From Kuschelorhynchus macadamiae (Eukaryota > Arthropoda > Insecta > Coleoptera > Curculionidae), in contig JAUTXW010001615.1 of assembly GCA_030620095.1 (NCBI GenBank), positions 1,200,001-1,264,000 of the forward strand: 64,000 bases of DNA. Direction: 5' to 3'. Position numbers and translations under genes: made by a program. Shown one piece after another: positions 10,646 to 22,244 of the stretch. Positions within the stretch are counted from its first letter, which is position 1. The number at the start of each line of letters is the position of its first letter. Below the pieces are notes generated by a model that was given only the letters and a program-made list of their open reading frames with translations, did no database searches and was not told the origin of the DNA.

Positions 10646-11600
10646 TACAGGGTGTTTCACGAAGACGCACCGAATCAAATTAAATTTTTTTAAATGGAAA
10701 ACCCTGTATATTATGGAAAATCTAGGTTCTACTAGTAAATACGGGATATTGTCGACCAGAGTGCTGTATTTCCCGTATTTTATGTATTTAAAATTTTCGC
10801 GTATCTTCAACTGTTTTCGAGATAATGGCAGTTGATAAATGAAAATTTGAGATTTCGAAGTGCTGTCAAATTTAAAAGGATCAAATTAGAGTAAAACGGT
10901 GTGCACTTTCTTATCTAAGTTTTTGAAACTGCATTTAATGCCCGATCAAATGGAGAATATTAATTGGACTGGAGCGTCATCTTGTTGCCAACATATATCA
11001 CAATTACGTTGAGCCAAAGTTTGAACTACTGGTCTGATTAGCTCTAAATAATTATTCCCGTTCATATTTTCACTATAAAATATTGGCCCTAAAAGTTCAC
11101 ATTCTTCCTATTAAATCTTCCGGAGGTGGAAAAAGTGGCTTCAGTTGTCCAGTCAATTTTGTTGAAGAACTGATCTTGTTGTGTTAAGCGTTGCATCATT
11201 TCTTGACAAAAGCGTAATCGCGCGGCCTTATTATTTTGGCTCAAGTCTTGAACAGATAAAATTTTATAAGGATGGAAATTATATTTTGACAAATTTTTCT
11301 GTATCTTATAGTATGTTTTGGGTGGTGTTGGGTTTTTCTAAAATTACATAACTAATTATTAAGGAGTATTTAAAAATTATTTGTGCCAAAAATACCTTGA
11401 AAATACAGAAGGATCTCCAATTGTTCATTTTCATGTTGTTCATTTATTTCAATTGTTCTCTTCTTCCGTTTGAAAGATGATTCATGTGAAACTTTTTGAT
11501 AAACTCTTAAAAATGTTTTATTGGCAGGAATTCTCCTAAGTCCTTCATAAAGTCTTTGGCATTCCCATACGGCAAATGGCATTATAACCATTTTTTATAT
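10646..11600 (-). pseudogene. mariner-like (DUF4817 type) transposase fragments, second family
   Basis: Minus strand. 11591-11370 encodes a piece of the N-terminal domain (ANKTFLRVYQKV, FKRKKRT). 11292-11089 encodes FHPYKILSVQDL, then WTTEATFSTSGRFNRKN, where the first catalytic Asp of WTDEATF has become Thr. 11088-10920 continues LGPIFYSENMNG and DICWQQDDAPVQ (second catalytic Asp). The third motif is missing. A terminus-like CAGGGTGTTTCACG at 10648, preceded by TA, is probably one end of this element; no partner end was found. The fragments are in several frames, so the copy is dead. It differs clearly in sequence from the element at 7.3-10.5 kb. Confidence 0.75.
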
Positions 11601-11698
11601 AAAGTTCGTAAATTTCCCGTTTTTTCATTCCCTGAGTAAGACATTCTGATGCTGACATTAGCAAATTTGATTAAATAATGTCAAAGCCTACTATATAT

Positions 11699-11780
11699 AT
11701 ACCGTGAAACCTTTCAACAACGGACAGTAGCCGTGCCACAGAAACTGTCCGTTGTAGAGAGGTGTCCGTTGAGGAGAATG
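11699..11780 (-). repeat. pogo/Tigger terminal sequence
   Basis: CGTGAAACCTTTCAACAACG followed by repeated TCCGTTG words. Terminal repeats of this family commonly begin CAGT(G/A)AAACCTC. It lies directly after an (TA)n tract, compatible with insertion at TA. Confidence 0.6.
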
Positions 11781-13010
11781 AACAAATTTTATTTAAAAAA
11801 ATTATTTATTTTTAAGTAAAAAAATAATATGTTTAGCACAAATTATTAATACAATTGTTACTACGTATACACTAACATCTTTTACATACATATATGCATA
11901 CAATCAAAATGTACTACCTAATATAAAATATTATACTACCCACATATACAGTATGATACAGCTCTACTTTATAAAAAGTTTCTATTAAAAAAAATATCAA
12001 GTGTTATTTGTCTTAAACTAGTTAATTTATTTTTAATAATTTGAGATTCCATTTTAGACGCAACTTCTAAAACAGAATCTCCCGATAACATACAAAAGTT
12101 TTCAATATCCCTTAACATTTTATATGCTTCCTTAATGTTCTTAATATTGGAAGAAATAATTTGTTCATCATCACTGTCAGATGAAATCTGACCGTTCTCA
12201 CTATTTTGAAACTCACTGATGCACTCACGTACAATTATGTTGGAATTTTCCGTGAATAAACTTTCATCAGTTTCTGAATATGAAGTTAAGTCGGAAGAGG
12301 ACACATTGATGTTTCTACATAATTCGTATAATAGCACGTCATCTTCCTTATCGTAGTCAACGTTTTCCTCGAGAATTTCTTCGAATCTAGCTTTGCGGAA
12401 GCAGTTATTGATGGTCTTGGATTCGACTTTGTTCCATGCAGCAACAATCCAAATCAAGGCACTTACAACATTTATGGATTTCTCCAATTGTTCGGTAGAT
12501 TCAGAATACTCCATGGATGATAAAAGTCGCTTGATTAAAAACTTTCTGCAGTGGTTTTTATAATTTTGAATCACGCCCTGGTCGAATGGCTGGCAATGTG
12601 ATGTCGTATTTAGCGGTAAAAAAATTATTTTAACTCCAGCTTTGGGTGAGTACATTGCGGTTTTCCTTTTGCATTTTTCGGTCAAATTTCGTCAACCAAT
12701 CCGACATTATATCCCTTGTCATCCATGCTTTCTTGTTATAGTGCCATTCAAGTGGCAATTTTTCCACGCTTGATCCTTTAAAACAACCGGGTTTTTTACT
12801 TTTTTCAATCAACAGTGCATTTTCTTTTTCTCCATTCATAGCGGAGCAAAGTAACATAGTGAGTTCCTCCTTGGACGCTTTCCCGCCAGCACATGTTTCG
12901 CCTTTTAAAGAAAACGTTTTATTCAGCAAGGCGCGGAAAAAGAGTCCCGTTTCATCGGTGTTATAAATGTCTATCGGTGCGTAGTTTTCGATAATAGCAC
13001 ATCAGAATAA
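11701..13010 (-). pseudogene. pogo/Tigger-type transposase (DDE_1), decayed
   Basis: Minus strand. IIENYAPIDIYNTDETGLFF (about 13000-12945) holds the first catalytic Asp. It continues KTFSLKGETCAGGKASKEEL and WMTRDIMSDWLTKFD (12929-12630), then breaks. The second frame (12685-11969) carries VKIIFLPLNTTSHCQPFDQG, the hallmark near the third Asp, and the acidic C-terminal tail. The LxxDNAPSH block with the second Asp is deleted at the frame switch near 12665. At 11701-11775 the sequence has CCGTGAAACCTTTCAACAAC and twice the word GTCCGTTG, resembling pogo/Tigger terminal repeats. The other terminus is missing upstream of 13010, where repeat C sequence begins. The N-terminal CENP-B-like DNA-binding domain is absent. 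Confidence 0.85.
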
Positions 13011-13019
13011 AAATGTTTA

Positions 13020-13115
13020 AAAAGACAGTATGTTACTAAATGACCATATGCAGGACTAAATTAAGTCACATTTTACTATTCCAAGTAATAGAAATGACCT
13101 TAACGAGGAAAGTTC
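13020..13115 (-). repeat. fragment of composite repeat C, end A
   Basis: ACTAAATTAAGTCACATTTT, then a GTTCCCGGTAAC motif, matches the end A segment at 1.56-1.64 kb in the same orientation. It abuts the truncated pogo relic, so it may mark the breakpoint. Confidence 0.5.
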
Positions 13116-14120
13116 CCGGTAACTTTTTTTGTGTTATAAAAAAAGTAGAAAAAAAACTAATGTTTAGCTTACCATGTGGCACACATTTATACGTATTTTA
13201 CATTACATATTTTAAAAATTTAACAAAAATTTATTTGTATTACAAAAATTGCTTGATTTAAAGCAAAATGTACTAAACCAATTTGTTTTTTCTATGCAGT
13301 TAAGTTATTCAGATCAATAACCGTTTTTTTGTGTTGAGCAGGTCATATGAACTCGAACCTTGATTAAAAATCAGTTAGTTTTGGCGTTTTGATTATTTCA
13401 CTATTTATGCGGTCCTTCTCTAAATCTCATATGATATAGGATGATAAATCAAGTAGTGGTAATTCCAGTAGCCAAACCCATAAATCTAAATATTGTGCCA
13501 AATTAGTTCATCACGCGGTTAATTTAACCGGTTCGCATTTTTAACGTAACACATTTTTTCCATCAGTAACCGCCGATAAGCTCACTTTTAAGGTTGATTT
13601 ATTACTGTCTTCGTGCACATATCCGTGTCATCCTGGGGCTTAATATAGAATTTCGGCCAAATCTCTTTTTTATGAAGGTAAAAAGAAATTATTTTTGATT
13701 TTTTACATTCATAGACATAATAACAGGAAGAAGGAATTTGATTTGATTTCAACACAATCATACATTATCAAAATTATTACGTGTTTGGTGTATTGTCGGG
13801 TGGTCGATTTGGTTGATCGAAAAGGGTGTTGTCAACTATCTGACATAGACATATATGTCTATGCATGGAATACAATTTAACCTTGTTAGTAAAATTAAAA
13901 TTAATTTTAGCTACATATAAAACAGGCCAACACACATTTTGGTCCCTGCGATCTTTTAACTGTTCCTAGGTAATTTTTGGATGCAGAATGTAAAAAAGTT
14001 CTCAGATTTTGTCCATCAGTTATAGTTTAAAAAAAATTGTGTATACATTTTACGTTTTAACTGTTATATTATATAATATTATTATTGCCAGTTAAAAAAA
14101 CAAAGACACATGGATTTAAG
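13116..14120. other. no gene recognised
   Basis: AT-rich with chance frames only (13040-13261, 13695-13880). No repeat shared with the rest of the window was seen. Confidence 0.5.
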
Positions 14121-14122
14121 TA

Positions 14123-14128
14123 TTTATT
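14123..14128 (-). terminator. AATAAA polyadenylation signal
   Basis: AATAAA on the minus strand about 10 bases after the end of the decayed coding frame of the 14.1-15.7 kb gene. The position fits, but AT-rich DNA makes chance occurrences common. Confidence 0.4.
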
Positions 14129-15696
14129 GCAAAAACTTAATTTACATAATATTGATAACGATCTTCCATAGTTTTAATATCCTGATGGAAAACGATCTAG
14201 GTGGCTGTGGAGGTAGTGAACTTTTATACTCATGTTACAGCCGAGAATATTAAAATTTGAAGGCATAGTTTCCACTAATTCCACGTAATTATCTGCTTTA
14301 TGATTGCTAAGAAAATTTTGTACTACTTGAACAAATGAACACCAAGCGTTAAATTCAGTCTCGTTCGTTGATGTGGTGAATTGTGGATCTTTAAAAGTTG
14401 CCTTATTTGAGGGCCATCAAATATACCAGCTTTTAGTTTTTCCGTGCTAATGCCAGGAAATTTACATGACAAATACCCAAAACAATTTCCATCTCGATTT
14501 AAAGCATTCACACATTGCTCCATTAGGCCTAGCTTGATATGCAAGGGCGGAAGTAAGATTTTTTCTCTTGAAACCAAAGGTTCGTTGATCACGTTTTGTT
14601 TTCCTTGAATCATGACATCTCTTGAAGGCCAATTTTTGTTAACCCTGTGCTCATTTCTAGCTCTGCTGTCCCAAAGGTACAAAAAACAAGGATATTTTGT
14701 ATAACCACTCTGCTGTCCAAGGAGGAAGTTAACCATTTTTAAATCAACACAAATTGCCCACTGATGTTCTTCGTATTTAATTTTTCTCAAAACTAATCCA
14801 ATTGCTTTATATTCTTCCTTCATGGTAGTAGAATGACCAATAGGAATTGAGCCATATTTGTTACCGTTGTGTAAAAGAACACATTTTAAACTACGTTTTG
14901 AACTGTCAATAAAAAGGCGCCAATCATCTGGAGTGTATTTAGGCAAACTCATTTTTTCTAAGAGGCCTTTTATATTGTTATAGAATACCAAGTCATTTTC
15001 CTGAGCGAAAAAAGGCAGCAGATCCTTATCTCTTTTACGATAAAATGTAATATTAGTACCTGGACAAAGTAGATTTTTTTCTTTTAATCTGGATGCAAGT
15101 AATTCAGCGGATTCCTTTGAGAGAATCAGGTCTCTTATAAGATCGTTTAGTTCTTCTTGATTGAAACACTGCGGAGTTGCTAAATCTGCTTCAAATTCGC
15201 TGTCGTCTTCTGATTGAATTCTTTGAACTTCGTCAGACGTTGATGTTTCTGTATCATCTTCTGTCAGTTCGGGTAGACTGTTGAATGATGGAACGGGTAT
15301 TTCTTCCAAATGCGCTACAGACCTTCTTGCAGAATCTAGATCATAATATGTCCATTTGTGTCTATTGTTTCTATTTATGCTTTTAATATTAACGAGATAA
15401 AAATAGCAGTCGTCATGATCGTTTCGCGGTTCTCTCCAAACTATTGGTACACCAAACTTTAGACACTTCCTCTTTCCAGTTGTCCACTGTCGCAAATGTT
15501 CAACACATGTTTTACATATGAAATGTGGGGCCCAAGATTGATCTTGATCTCCGAAATGAACGCCAAAATAGGCAAGATAAACTCTTTTCACAAACTCAGA
15601 ATTCGCTTTTCTTCTCTCTTTCAAAGTGCATTCACCAGACACATAACAAAAGACATCGGGATGATTTACAAAGGTACGTCTGCTTGTGGATGCCAT
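14129..15696 (-). pseudogene. multicopy arthropod protein of unknown function, TE-like, frameshifted
   Basis: The minus-strand frame from 15696 is open for 457 codons and starts MASTSRRTFVNHPDVFCYVS. I recognise the family as one with many near-copies in insect genomes, annotated only as uncharacterized. N-terminal Cys residues (CYVSGEC, then CKTCVEHLRQW) look like a zinc-binding module. Residues 100-215 are acidic and low complexity. The C-terminal half has DSSKRSLKCVLLHNG, CVDLKMVNFLLG, SGYTKYPCFLYLWDSRAR and LLPPLHIKLGLMEQ, suggesting a nuclease-like fold but not a named one. A one-base loss near 14393 shifts the frame; the family sequence continues as TEFNAWCSFVQ and MSIKVHYLHSHLD, then a short deletion, then QDIKTMEDRYQ to a stop near 14138. 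Whether it is a transposase or a captured gene is not resolved. Confidence 0.75.
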
Positions 15697-15699
15697 TGT

Positions 15700-16330
15700 T
15701 TCAGTTTAGTGTCTTGATACTACAAAACGACCAAAATTTACACAACTTTATTTGGGAAAACTCAGTAATATACTAAATCGAGTACAGCCAAGCAGGTATA
15801 GAAGGATCGGGTCATAGGCAATTACAGGTATAAAAGTAATTAAGAGCAGTGTATTGATTAGTTCCTAGTATAGGAACATTGGGTCAGGGACAATTCCAGG
15901 TATCCATTTGGTTAATTAGATTCTGGGAAATTCCTATTTTGACAATTAAGTACATATTTATCTCTTTATTTGTTGTCCTTTATCAGAAAAAAATATCAAT
16001 TAACCTGTAATCTATATTTCAAAAACTAGAGCTGATAGAAAAAATCTGGTGGCATTTTTGGAATCAGCACATTAAAAACATCTAAAATCAGATGTTAGAT
16101 TTCCGGCACCAAATTTTTGTTTTCATTTTGTTACCCTGTGTAATTATTATTAACAAATAATTATTCAATTAACCTGTTTTTTATTTCCATATAATGCCAC
16201 TGCTTAAAAACGGACAACACCGCCGCATACTGTTGAATCGATTTGATAAAATAGAAACCAAACAAAGCGGTGTTGCTTTGAGTATGTTGTGTGTATGTGT
16301 GTATCTTGTACCTAAGTTACAGCATGGCTT
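15700..16330. other. no gene recognised
   Basis: AT-rich. A TTACCCTGTGTA at 16130-16141 resembles a mariner-type end but has no partner. A GTGTGTATGTGT stretch near 16285-16300 is a short microsatellite. Confidence 0.4.
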
Positions 16331-16334
16331 ACCA

Positions 16335-16580
16335 CAACATGGTGGGCCTCGTGGTCTATTTTCTGTCCAGGAATCGTACAGGTGAACTCTTTGGTAAATC
16401 ACGTAGGGTTGTAATAAGTTTCCATCGGCTGCTCCATAGATCATAAAGAATGTGCAACTTTTTGAATGGTTCATAACCTTTACAGGATACTTTGCCCTAC
16501 GTCTTTAAATTTCACGCTTTTTGTCAGGATCGTCCGACAAATTCGATTTATCGTAGGTAAAAATGTTGGAGCTTGGCAAG
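16335..16580 (-). pseudogene. pogo-like (DDE_1) transposase fragment
   Basis: Minus strand: SNLSDDPDKK, a stop, RRRAKYPVKVMNHSKS, then IYGAADGNLLQPYVIYQ and HLYDSWTENRPRG. This is the segment just after the first catalytic Asp in a pogo-like family with a conserved NHSKS and PPYVVYK. It is a different family from the 11.7-13 kb relic. After PRG the sequence becomes unrelated. The three flanking catalytic motifs are missing. Confidence 0.6.
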
Positions 16581-16699
16581 CTTGATACTGTTTTTTTCAA
16601 ATTACCGAAAAAACTCAGTTAGAGTTAGAGGCACATTTGGCTGCTGATTGAAAAATAGGTAATTCTTACTCTTTGGTGAAAATTATTGGACGGCCTGGA

Positions 16700-16830
16700 T
16701 TGCGTCCATGTTTTCAATTATATTTACACTATAACGTCCCAAAAGGAACCTTAAATTGTCCTGATTTCTGCAAGTTCGATTCATCATAGGTAAAAATGTT
16801 GGAGCTTGGCAAGCATTGTCTCCTCTAGAA
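16700..16830 (-). pseudogene. second small pogo-like fragment
   Basis: The stretch GTAAAAATGTTGGAGCTTGG at 16558 recurs at 16791, each preceded by a near-identical TTCGATTTATCG/TTCGATTCATCA. On the minus strand the second reads YDESNL, the first catalytic Asp motif (YDETNL). This is a duplicated scrap of the same family that abuts the C-terminal end of the Crypton. Confidence 0.5.
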
Positions 16831-17643
16831 CATAGAATTTGGTTGCCGATGCGTTTTTTGTTCTCCATGGATTCGTCCACATACGATTCTACAACTTTTG
16901 TCGATTGCCACCGCAAAAGACGTTTCAAATTAGTAATATCCATTCCAGCGTCGGCCACCATAATAGCCGAAGTGCGTACCCCGTAAAGGTCGCTGGATTT
17001 TAAGTCTCAAAAAAGCAGCCACGTCCGATGGCATTTTACCAAACTTATTAATGCCAACAGTTTGAGTAGTATATTTACCTTTTTGAAAATCGAAAAAAAA
17101 ACCTTTAATGCGGTGTATTTTTAAGAGGCAGAGACATGTACTTCTTGATTAAATTAAGATATTTTTCTTCAGTTATAACAAAGCTTCTACTCTAGGAGTC
17201 TTGCTATCTGATAGTTTTATCAGAGAGCTGAGTTAATTCTTCATGCCTGCAGGTTCCAGCGATTCCAATGCTTAAAAATGTTTCAACATGTTCGTGGTTT
17301 AACATTTTAGACTTTTAAAAAAACTTAAACCTACCATTTTTTTTTTTAAATAAGCAATCAATTTAGAATGCCTGCTAATATCAACGTTTTTCTTACTTTT
17401 TAGCATAGATTTTATCATTGAGTACTTGGATCACATTGTAGAAGTTTGAAAATTCTTTGTAATTTCTTGAAAATAAACTAGAAGCACCTCTTCTTTAGTA
17501 ATGTTGCTGATTTTCTTGTTGGTGCACCTTTTGATGGACTTTTCGTATTCCTGAATATATCTGACTTTGGCTTTTTCTGAAAGCAAATCCAAATCTACTT
17601 CTTTTGCTCCGTTCATAATATATTCTGGAACCCCGTCTTGCAT
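16831..17643 (-). pseudogene. Crypton tyrosine recombinase, nearly full length but decayed
   Basis: Minus strand. 17643-17431 is open from MQDGVPEYIM through LLSEKAKVRYIQEYEKSIKR and EEVLLVYFQEI: the N-terminal DNA-binding domain. It then runs, with a stop for Trp and several frame changes, through SKYSMIKSMLKSKKNVDISR, IAGTCRHEELTQL (first catalytic Arg), TTQTVGINKFGKMPSDVA, TSAIMVADAGMDITNLKRL (the region after HxxR), and RWQSTKVVESYVDESMENKK with the nucleophile Tyr at SYVDES. Role: tyrosine-recombinase-mediated mobility. It carries at least four lesions. The GCRG/HCFRR segment with His and second Arg is disrupted. The start ATG at 17643 is the usual position before the LPEKS-like motif. 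Confidence 0.85.
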
Positions 17644-17649
17644 GGCCAG

Positions 17650-19195
17650 ATTGTCAAATTCACTTAAATTAATTTTAATAATGCAAATTTACGGAAAATA
17701 CGTACATACAAAAGCAGTTAATGACACATAAATATGACGAAATGTCACTTTGTTGATTTCTAACAATTGACTTTAAGCGTCCTTAGTAACCTGGAAACCT
17801 GATACCTAACCGAAACGAAATGCATCAAACCTGCTACACATTCTGAGATATGAGATGTGTATCAAAGATGGTTAATGAATAAATTAATAAATTATAAAAT
17901 AATTTTGAAATATTGCATGCGGAAAAATTTTTCCACGCTAGTGCGGGAAATTCAATTTTTCGCATGGATATCGGTGTAGGCTGTAGACAAAAACCTATAT
18001 AAAAGTGTTTTTTATTCCTGCTACGTCCCAGTTCATATTATTCTCTTTGGCAGCTAAGGGTTGGTAGAAAGCAGCAACCCTCTGTAGAATGTATTGAAAA
18101 CATTAACCGTACCAAATTTGGCTTATTATTAATGAGTAACACTTGATTTTTTTTAATTTTAAAGGCTGCAACTTGGATCTGCATACTTCAAAACACATGT
18201 TCATAGTACAAAAAGTCTTATTTAACCAGTAAAATGCAACATATTTGTCATCACTCCAGGAATACCCTGGTCCACGGGGTCTGGATCCGATCCCCACCGA
18301 AAATTAATTAAGGAAGGTATAATTAATATGGATATATGATGATATTTTTTTAAATGTTTCATCGTTTCTTGGAATTTTTTGTTATATTATAGAAAGATAT
18401 AAACTGAGGACTCCTTTTTTAGTCCACAATAAAAATTATGAGCTCGCACCCCTCCTCCCCCAGTAACTAAATCCTAAATTCCCTACTGTGTGGTATGCTC
18501 AAACACCTAAAGAAGTGGGCACAGTAATCAGGACACGCATTGTATACGTAATATTTTTATTTCCCCTGCAGGTTCACCCGAGGTGAGTGATGTTCGATAT
18601 GACGGAAGCAATAATCACATGTTCTGGTTGCCTCTTTAAAGCACTTATTGTGTGTTAGATATCGCCATTATATAACGTATTTGCGTGGAAATATGTTTTG
18701 TTTAAATCTAGGTCAACATTTCGTTTGCTTTAATGCGACTCATCGTTTTACTTTCGTTGATTCCTAAGGTCATTTTTTTATTTTTGATTGTCTATAGTAA
18801 ATTAGTGCTACTTTTTGTCTAACTAGCTAGAGGCTCGACTTAACTACCAGACATCTAATAAAAACTTAATAGATAGCGATGCGTTTTTGATTAATTTGCA
18901 CGGTGTACCACAACATATAATTTTAAATAAGCATAAGAATAGTTATGGCCTAAAAGTAAAGACACTGAAAAAGTTAATTTTTGTCCACACATTTAGGCAG
19001 TTGTTACAAGGTTAAGAATTGAAATCTGGAATACTGAAATTTACAATTATATTCGTTAGCAATTATTATTTATTTATTACAAAACGTTTATATAGGTAAT
19101 TATTATTAAAACAACTTTAACTGTTCTAAACAGGAGTGCAACGTTTGGCAACCATGTGAGAATCTGACAGTTACATGGCTTTAGTTGGATTTACA
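17650..19195. other. no gene recognised
   Basis: AT-rich. A tRNA-like B-box (GGATCCGATCCCC) near 18282 was considered as a SINE promoter, but no A box was found at a suitable distance. Otherwise nothing. Confidence 0.45.
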
Positions 19196-19197
19196 TT

Positions 19198-20110
19198 TTA
19201 CTTCCCTCGTAAGGGGGAAGTATTGTAATCGTGAAAAAATCTCCCTCCGAGATTTTTTCATGTCTTCACGTTCCACAGCGTTAAGGTCTTATGTAACCAT
19301 CCGGCTATAACTGTTAAGCATCTGTATAATTTGTTTTTTCCAATTTTTAGAACACAGAGTAATGGGACACCATATTTTGACCTAATGGTGTTTTATTAAG
19401 AAAGCGTCTGACGTCGAAAAATTTTTAGGTGAAATATCGATGTTTTAGGTCAAGAAGTCCTTAATAAAAAAAATCCTGTTTGTCCGTCTACGAATGTGTG
19501 TGTCTGTGGGTGTGTGTATGGGTGTACCCAATGTGCATGTATATGTGTAAACTTGTTTTGTGAACATAGTAGCTTGAAAACTATTAATCTATTTATGGAA
19601 ATTTTTCAGGAAGATTACCTGTGTGGAGAGAAGAAACTGATTAGTTCTTTAGAAAAATCAAAAATGGCGAAATAAAATGGCGGCTATACATATAGAACAT
19701 AAAAACAGCCATAATTTTAAAACTTTTATTTTGATCTTAACAAAAATTGGTAGAGGCACTGCGTAACCAAAGTGAAAATGTAATAACAATTTTCAAAAGA
19801 TCCAATATGACGGAACAAAATGGCGTCTATTTAAATTTAAACATTGTAAACGAATATACTTTTCTATTTGTAATATTTTCACTTTAGGAGAAATATTAGT
19901 TGTAGAACTTATTTTCTAAAATTCCGTATAGTGAAAGTAGTAATGTAATCAAGTTGATTTCCTTACCATTAGATAACACACTAAATATCAGAATCTAAGA
20001 ATAATAATATGGGTAACAGATGTGATAAATATAAAATAAATAAAACGTCCAGAAAACAAACATTTTTCAGTGACGTTCCTCTGGTACCTTCATAGTGGAC
20101 CCCCCCTAAT
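19198..20110 (-). repeat. composite repeat C, divergent copy beginning with end B
   Basis: On the plus strand it starts with the hairpin CTTCCCTCGTAAGGGGGAAG (19201-19220), TATTGTAATCGTGAAAAAAT and a fuller TGTGTGTCTGTGGGTGTGTG microsatellite (about 19495-19520). Motifs ATGGCGAAATAAAATGGCGG (19663) and ATGACGGAACAAAATGGCG (19807) follow at the spacing seen in the 510-bp units. The end B hairpin sits at the outer edge as it does at 44.88 kb (opposite orientation). Confidence 0.65.
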
Positions 20111-20740
20111 AATAAGACTATTCAATTTATAAGGTAAATATATTTTATTTTTTTTATTTTTCCAATTTTCTAAGGCGAAAAACACAAAAAATAGTTTTAA
20201 ACCATGTATCCGCCACTACAATTTCGTAATTATTTATAAAATAAAATGTTAGTTAATAAACAACAAATTTTTCATACAGTGATAGCCAAATCTAAAAGTC
20301 TATTCTCATTGATTTAAAAAGGGGTGAAAAACAAGTTTATTGATTGAGCAGAATTTTCCCTTCTGACCTTAATTTTCAAACCAAAGGGCCTTGTAAGTTT
20401 AATAACTTACAGTGTTCTAAATAAAAATGGAAATGCTGTTATTACTTTATATTATCTCTAAAGAAGTGCAATGGTTTATTTTACATGAAATTAAAAAAGC
20501 AGTTATTGTCTGAAACCTATTTTAATGAAATTTACAAAGATATCGGTCCAATTATTTCGATTTCAGAGTCGATTCCGGATTCCATTTTTCCTGAATTGGC
20601 CTTATATCTATATACAACCTAATTCACTTCATTTTCGGGTTGGAGCTTTTTTTAACAGTAGATATTACAACTTTGAACATCTGTAAAGAGTTTTACTTGA
20701 ACAATGCTTTGGGGTTTTGGCCACTACGTAGCATTAAGGC
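20111..20740. other. no gene recognised
   Basis: AT-rich spacer between two C-repeat blocks. Nothing coding. Confidence 0.45.
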
Positions 20741-21430
20741 TTGCATCTGTGCGTTCCAGGGACCCTAGATGACAAAAAACATTTTTTCTCTATTCCGTCG
20801 GTCTGTTTGTTCGCGGAATAGCTAAAAAAACTACTTATCCGATTCACTTCAAATTTTGGTCAAAAATTAAAAGATATATGGGGATGATCTGGTAACAGTT
20901 TGGTAAAAATCGAATATGGGAAAACAAAATGGCAGCCTAGTGAAATGTTAAAAATACTATTAATAATAAACTACTTATCCAATTTTTCTCAAATTTTGCA
21001 CAAACATCAAGTATTATTGAAATCAACTGGTAACATTTTGCCGCGAATCCAGGGTGGCGGAAGAAAATGGCGAATAATGAAATATTTAAAAATTCTCCCT
21101 GAAAGAACTGTTTAATGGATTGGTTTAAAAATGATTCCAATAACAAATTTTGGTATAGGGATCAACTAGTAAAATTGTGGAATAATTCAAGATGGTCGAA
21201 CAAAATGGCAGCTAACCAAACCGTTTGTAATCCTGGGAAAATGTTTTACATATCTTCCTGTTTTAGCGTCCAGACATACCAAAAAATATGTTTTATCTGT
21301 CAGTTCGCGGCATACCTTAAAAACTTCTTACCTTTTTGACCGAAATTTTGATCGGAAATTAAGGCTCATATGGGGATGATCTAATAATATTTTAGTAATC
21401 ATCAAACAAAATGGCGACCTAGGGAAAATT
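20740..21430 (-). repeat. composite repeat C, GTCY/AAAATGGCGGC tandem units
   Basis: Two partial units: TTCCGTCGGTCTGTTTGTTC at 20795 and a second reduced TCTGTCAGTTCGCGGC near 21297, about 500 bp apart. Between them are AAACAAAATGGCAGC and GAAGAAAATGGCG motifs and the conserved TTCAAATTTTGGTCAAAAAT and GGGGATGATCTGGTAAC sequence. Same orientation as the 24-25 kb block. Confidence 0.75.
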
Positions 21431-22240
21431 ATTACATGCTTGAATGACATATTTGGCCAATCTAAGGTCACTGTCGAACCAGATGCCAAGATTCTTACAT
21501 TCCGAGGAGAAGATTAGACTTTTTTAATTAATTCTGACCTTCAGCTCACTCTCGTTAACCCCACGTGCCTTTTTCTGAACCAATTGGGATAACAGAAGAT
21601 TTTACAGCTTTAAGTTTCAGGCTATGGGCAGTGGAAGTGTGGGCAAGACCCTTTAGGTCATTGCTAATTTGTATATTGGCCGCGGCAAGTTCCAACTTTG
21701 CGATCTTTAGATAGATCTGAGTATTATCCACATAGTGGTGGGACTTAATCGTGGAATAATTACCTAGGAAACCCTGAATATCGAATATTTTTCTATTAGG
21801 CAACTTTGTAAAAATTTAGCACAAGCAATAACTTTTGCTGCATTAAATATGAAAAATGACTTGTTCGGAAATAGACACATGACTTGTGTTATCTGTCAAA
21901 ATTGACATTTGTTAATAGAAATCGCAGAAAAGGGATTTATTTGCTAAACTATGAAAATGTGTCATTATGGAAAGTGATTTATTTTATAGTTTTACACATG
22001 TATACCGAATTTTGGTCTATATTTTAAAAATATTTGATTCTACGCACGATTTTAAGTAACTTCCTATACTTATCTCCTACCATTTTCTCTAAAAAAATTA
22101 GTTTATGATTTTTTTTTAGAAAATCACCACGTTAATAAAATTCCATATTTACCTGCGTAAGCGAGATAATTACTAGATTTTTTTTCTGGGTTAGAGAGTG
22201 CATATATTTAAAATAACTATATGTTAGAATAGCGATATAT
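21431..22240. other. no gene recognised
   Basis: An 82-codon minus frame (21803-21555; YVDNTQIYLK, IQISNDLKGL) resembles the segment just after the RT catalytic YVDDTQ box of a LINE or DIRS-type RT. The fragment is too short to assign. Nothing else. Confidence 0.35.
21555..21760 (-). pseudogene. possible LINE reverse transcriptase scrap
   Basis: On the minus strand, KSHHYVDNTQIYL resembles the RT motif C (Y-A/V-D-D-TQ) with the second Asp changed to Asn, followed by a helix-like NIQISNDLKGLAHTSTAHSL, as in LINE RTs where conserved D-L..V..W..A..L..N..K follows. Later LKLKAVKSSVIPIGS fits the L-N-x-x-KS-x-V-x-x-x-G pattern. No flanking RT motifs are preserved. It is a short relic of some LINE different from the others here. 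Confidence 0.55.
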
Positions 22241-22244
22241 CATA

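Noticed and set aside
15496..15776. Plus-strand frames over the 5' part of the 457-codon gene
   Set aside because: Antisense shadows of a clearly better supported minus-strand frame.
16683..16830. Open frame continuing the Crypton to residue 92 (ACQAPTFLPMM...)
   Set aside because: This stretch duplicates a pogo-like fragment 230 bp away, so the frame runs past the end of the Crypton by chance.
18260..18300. Possible tRNA-derived SINE promoter (B-box-like GGATCCGATCCCC)
   Set aside because: No A box at 30-60 bases upstream in either reading and no cloverleaf could be drawn; no second copy in the window.
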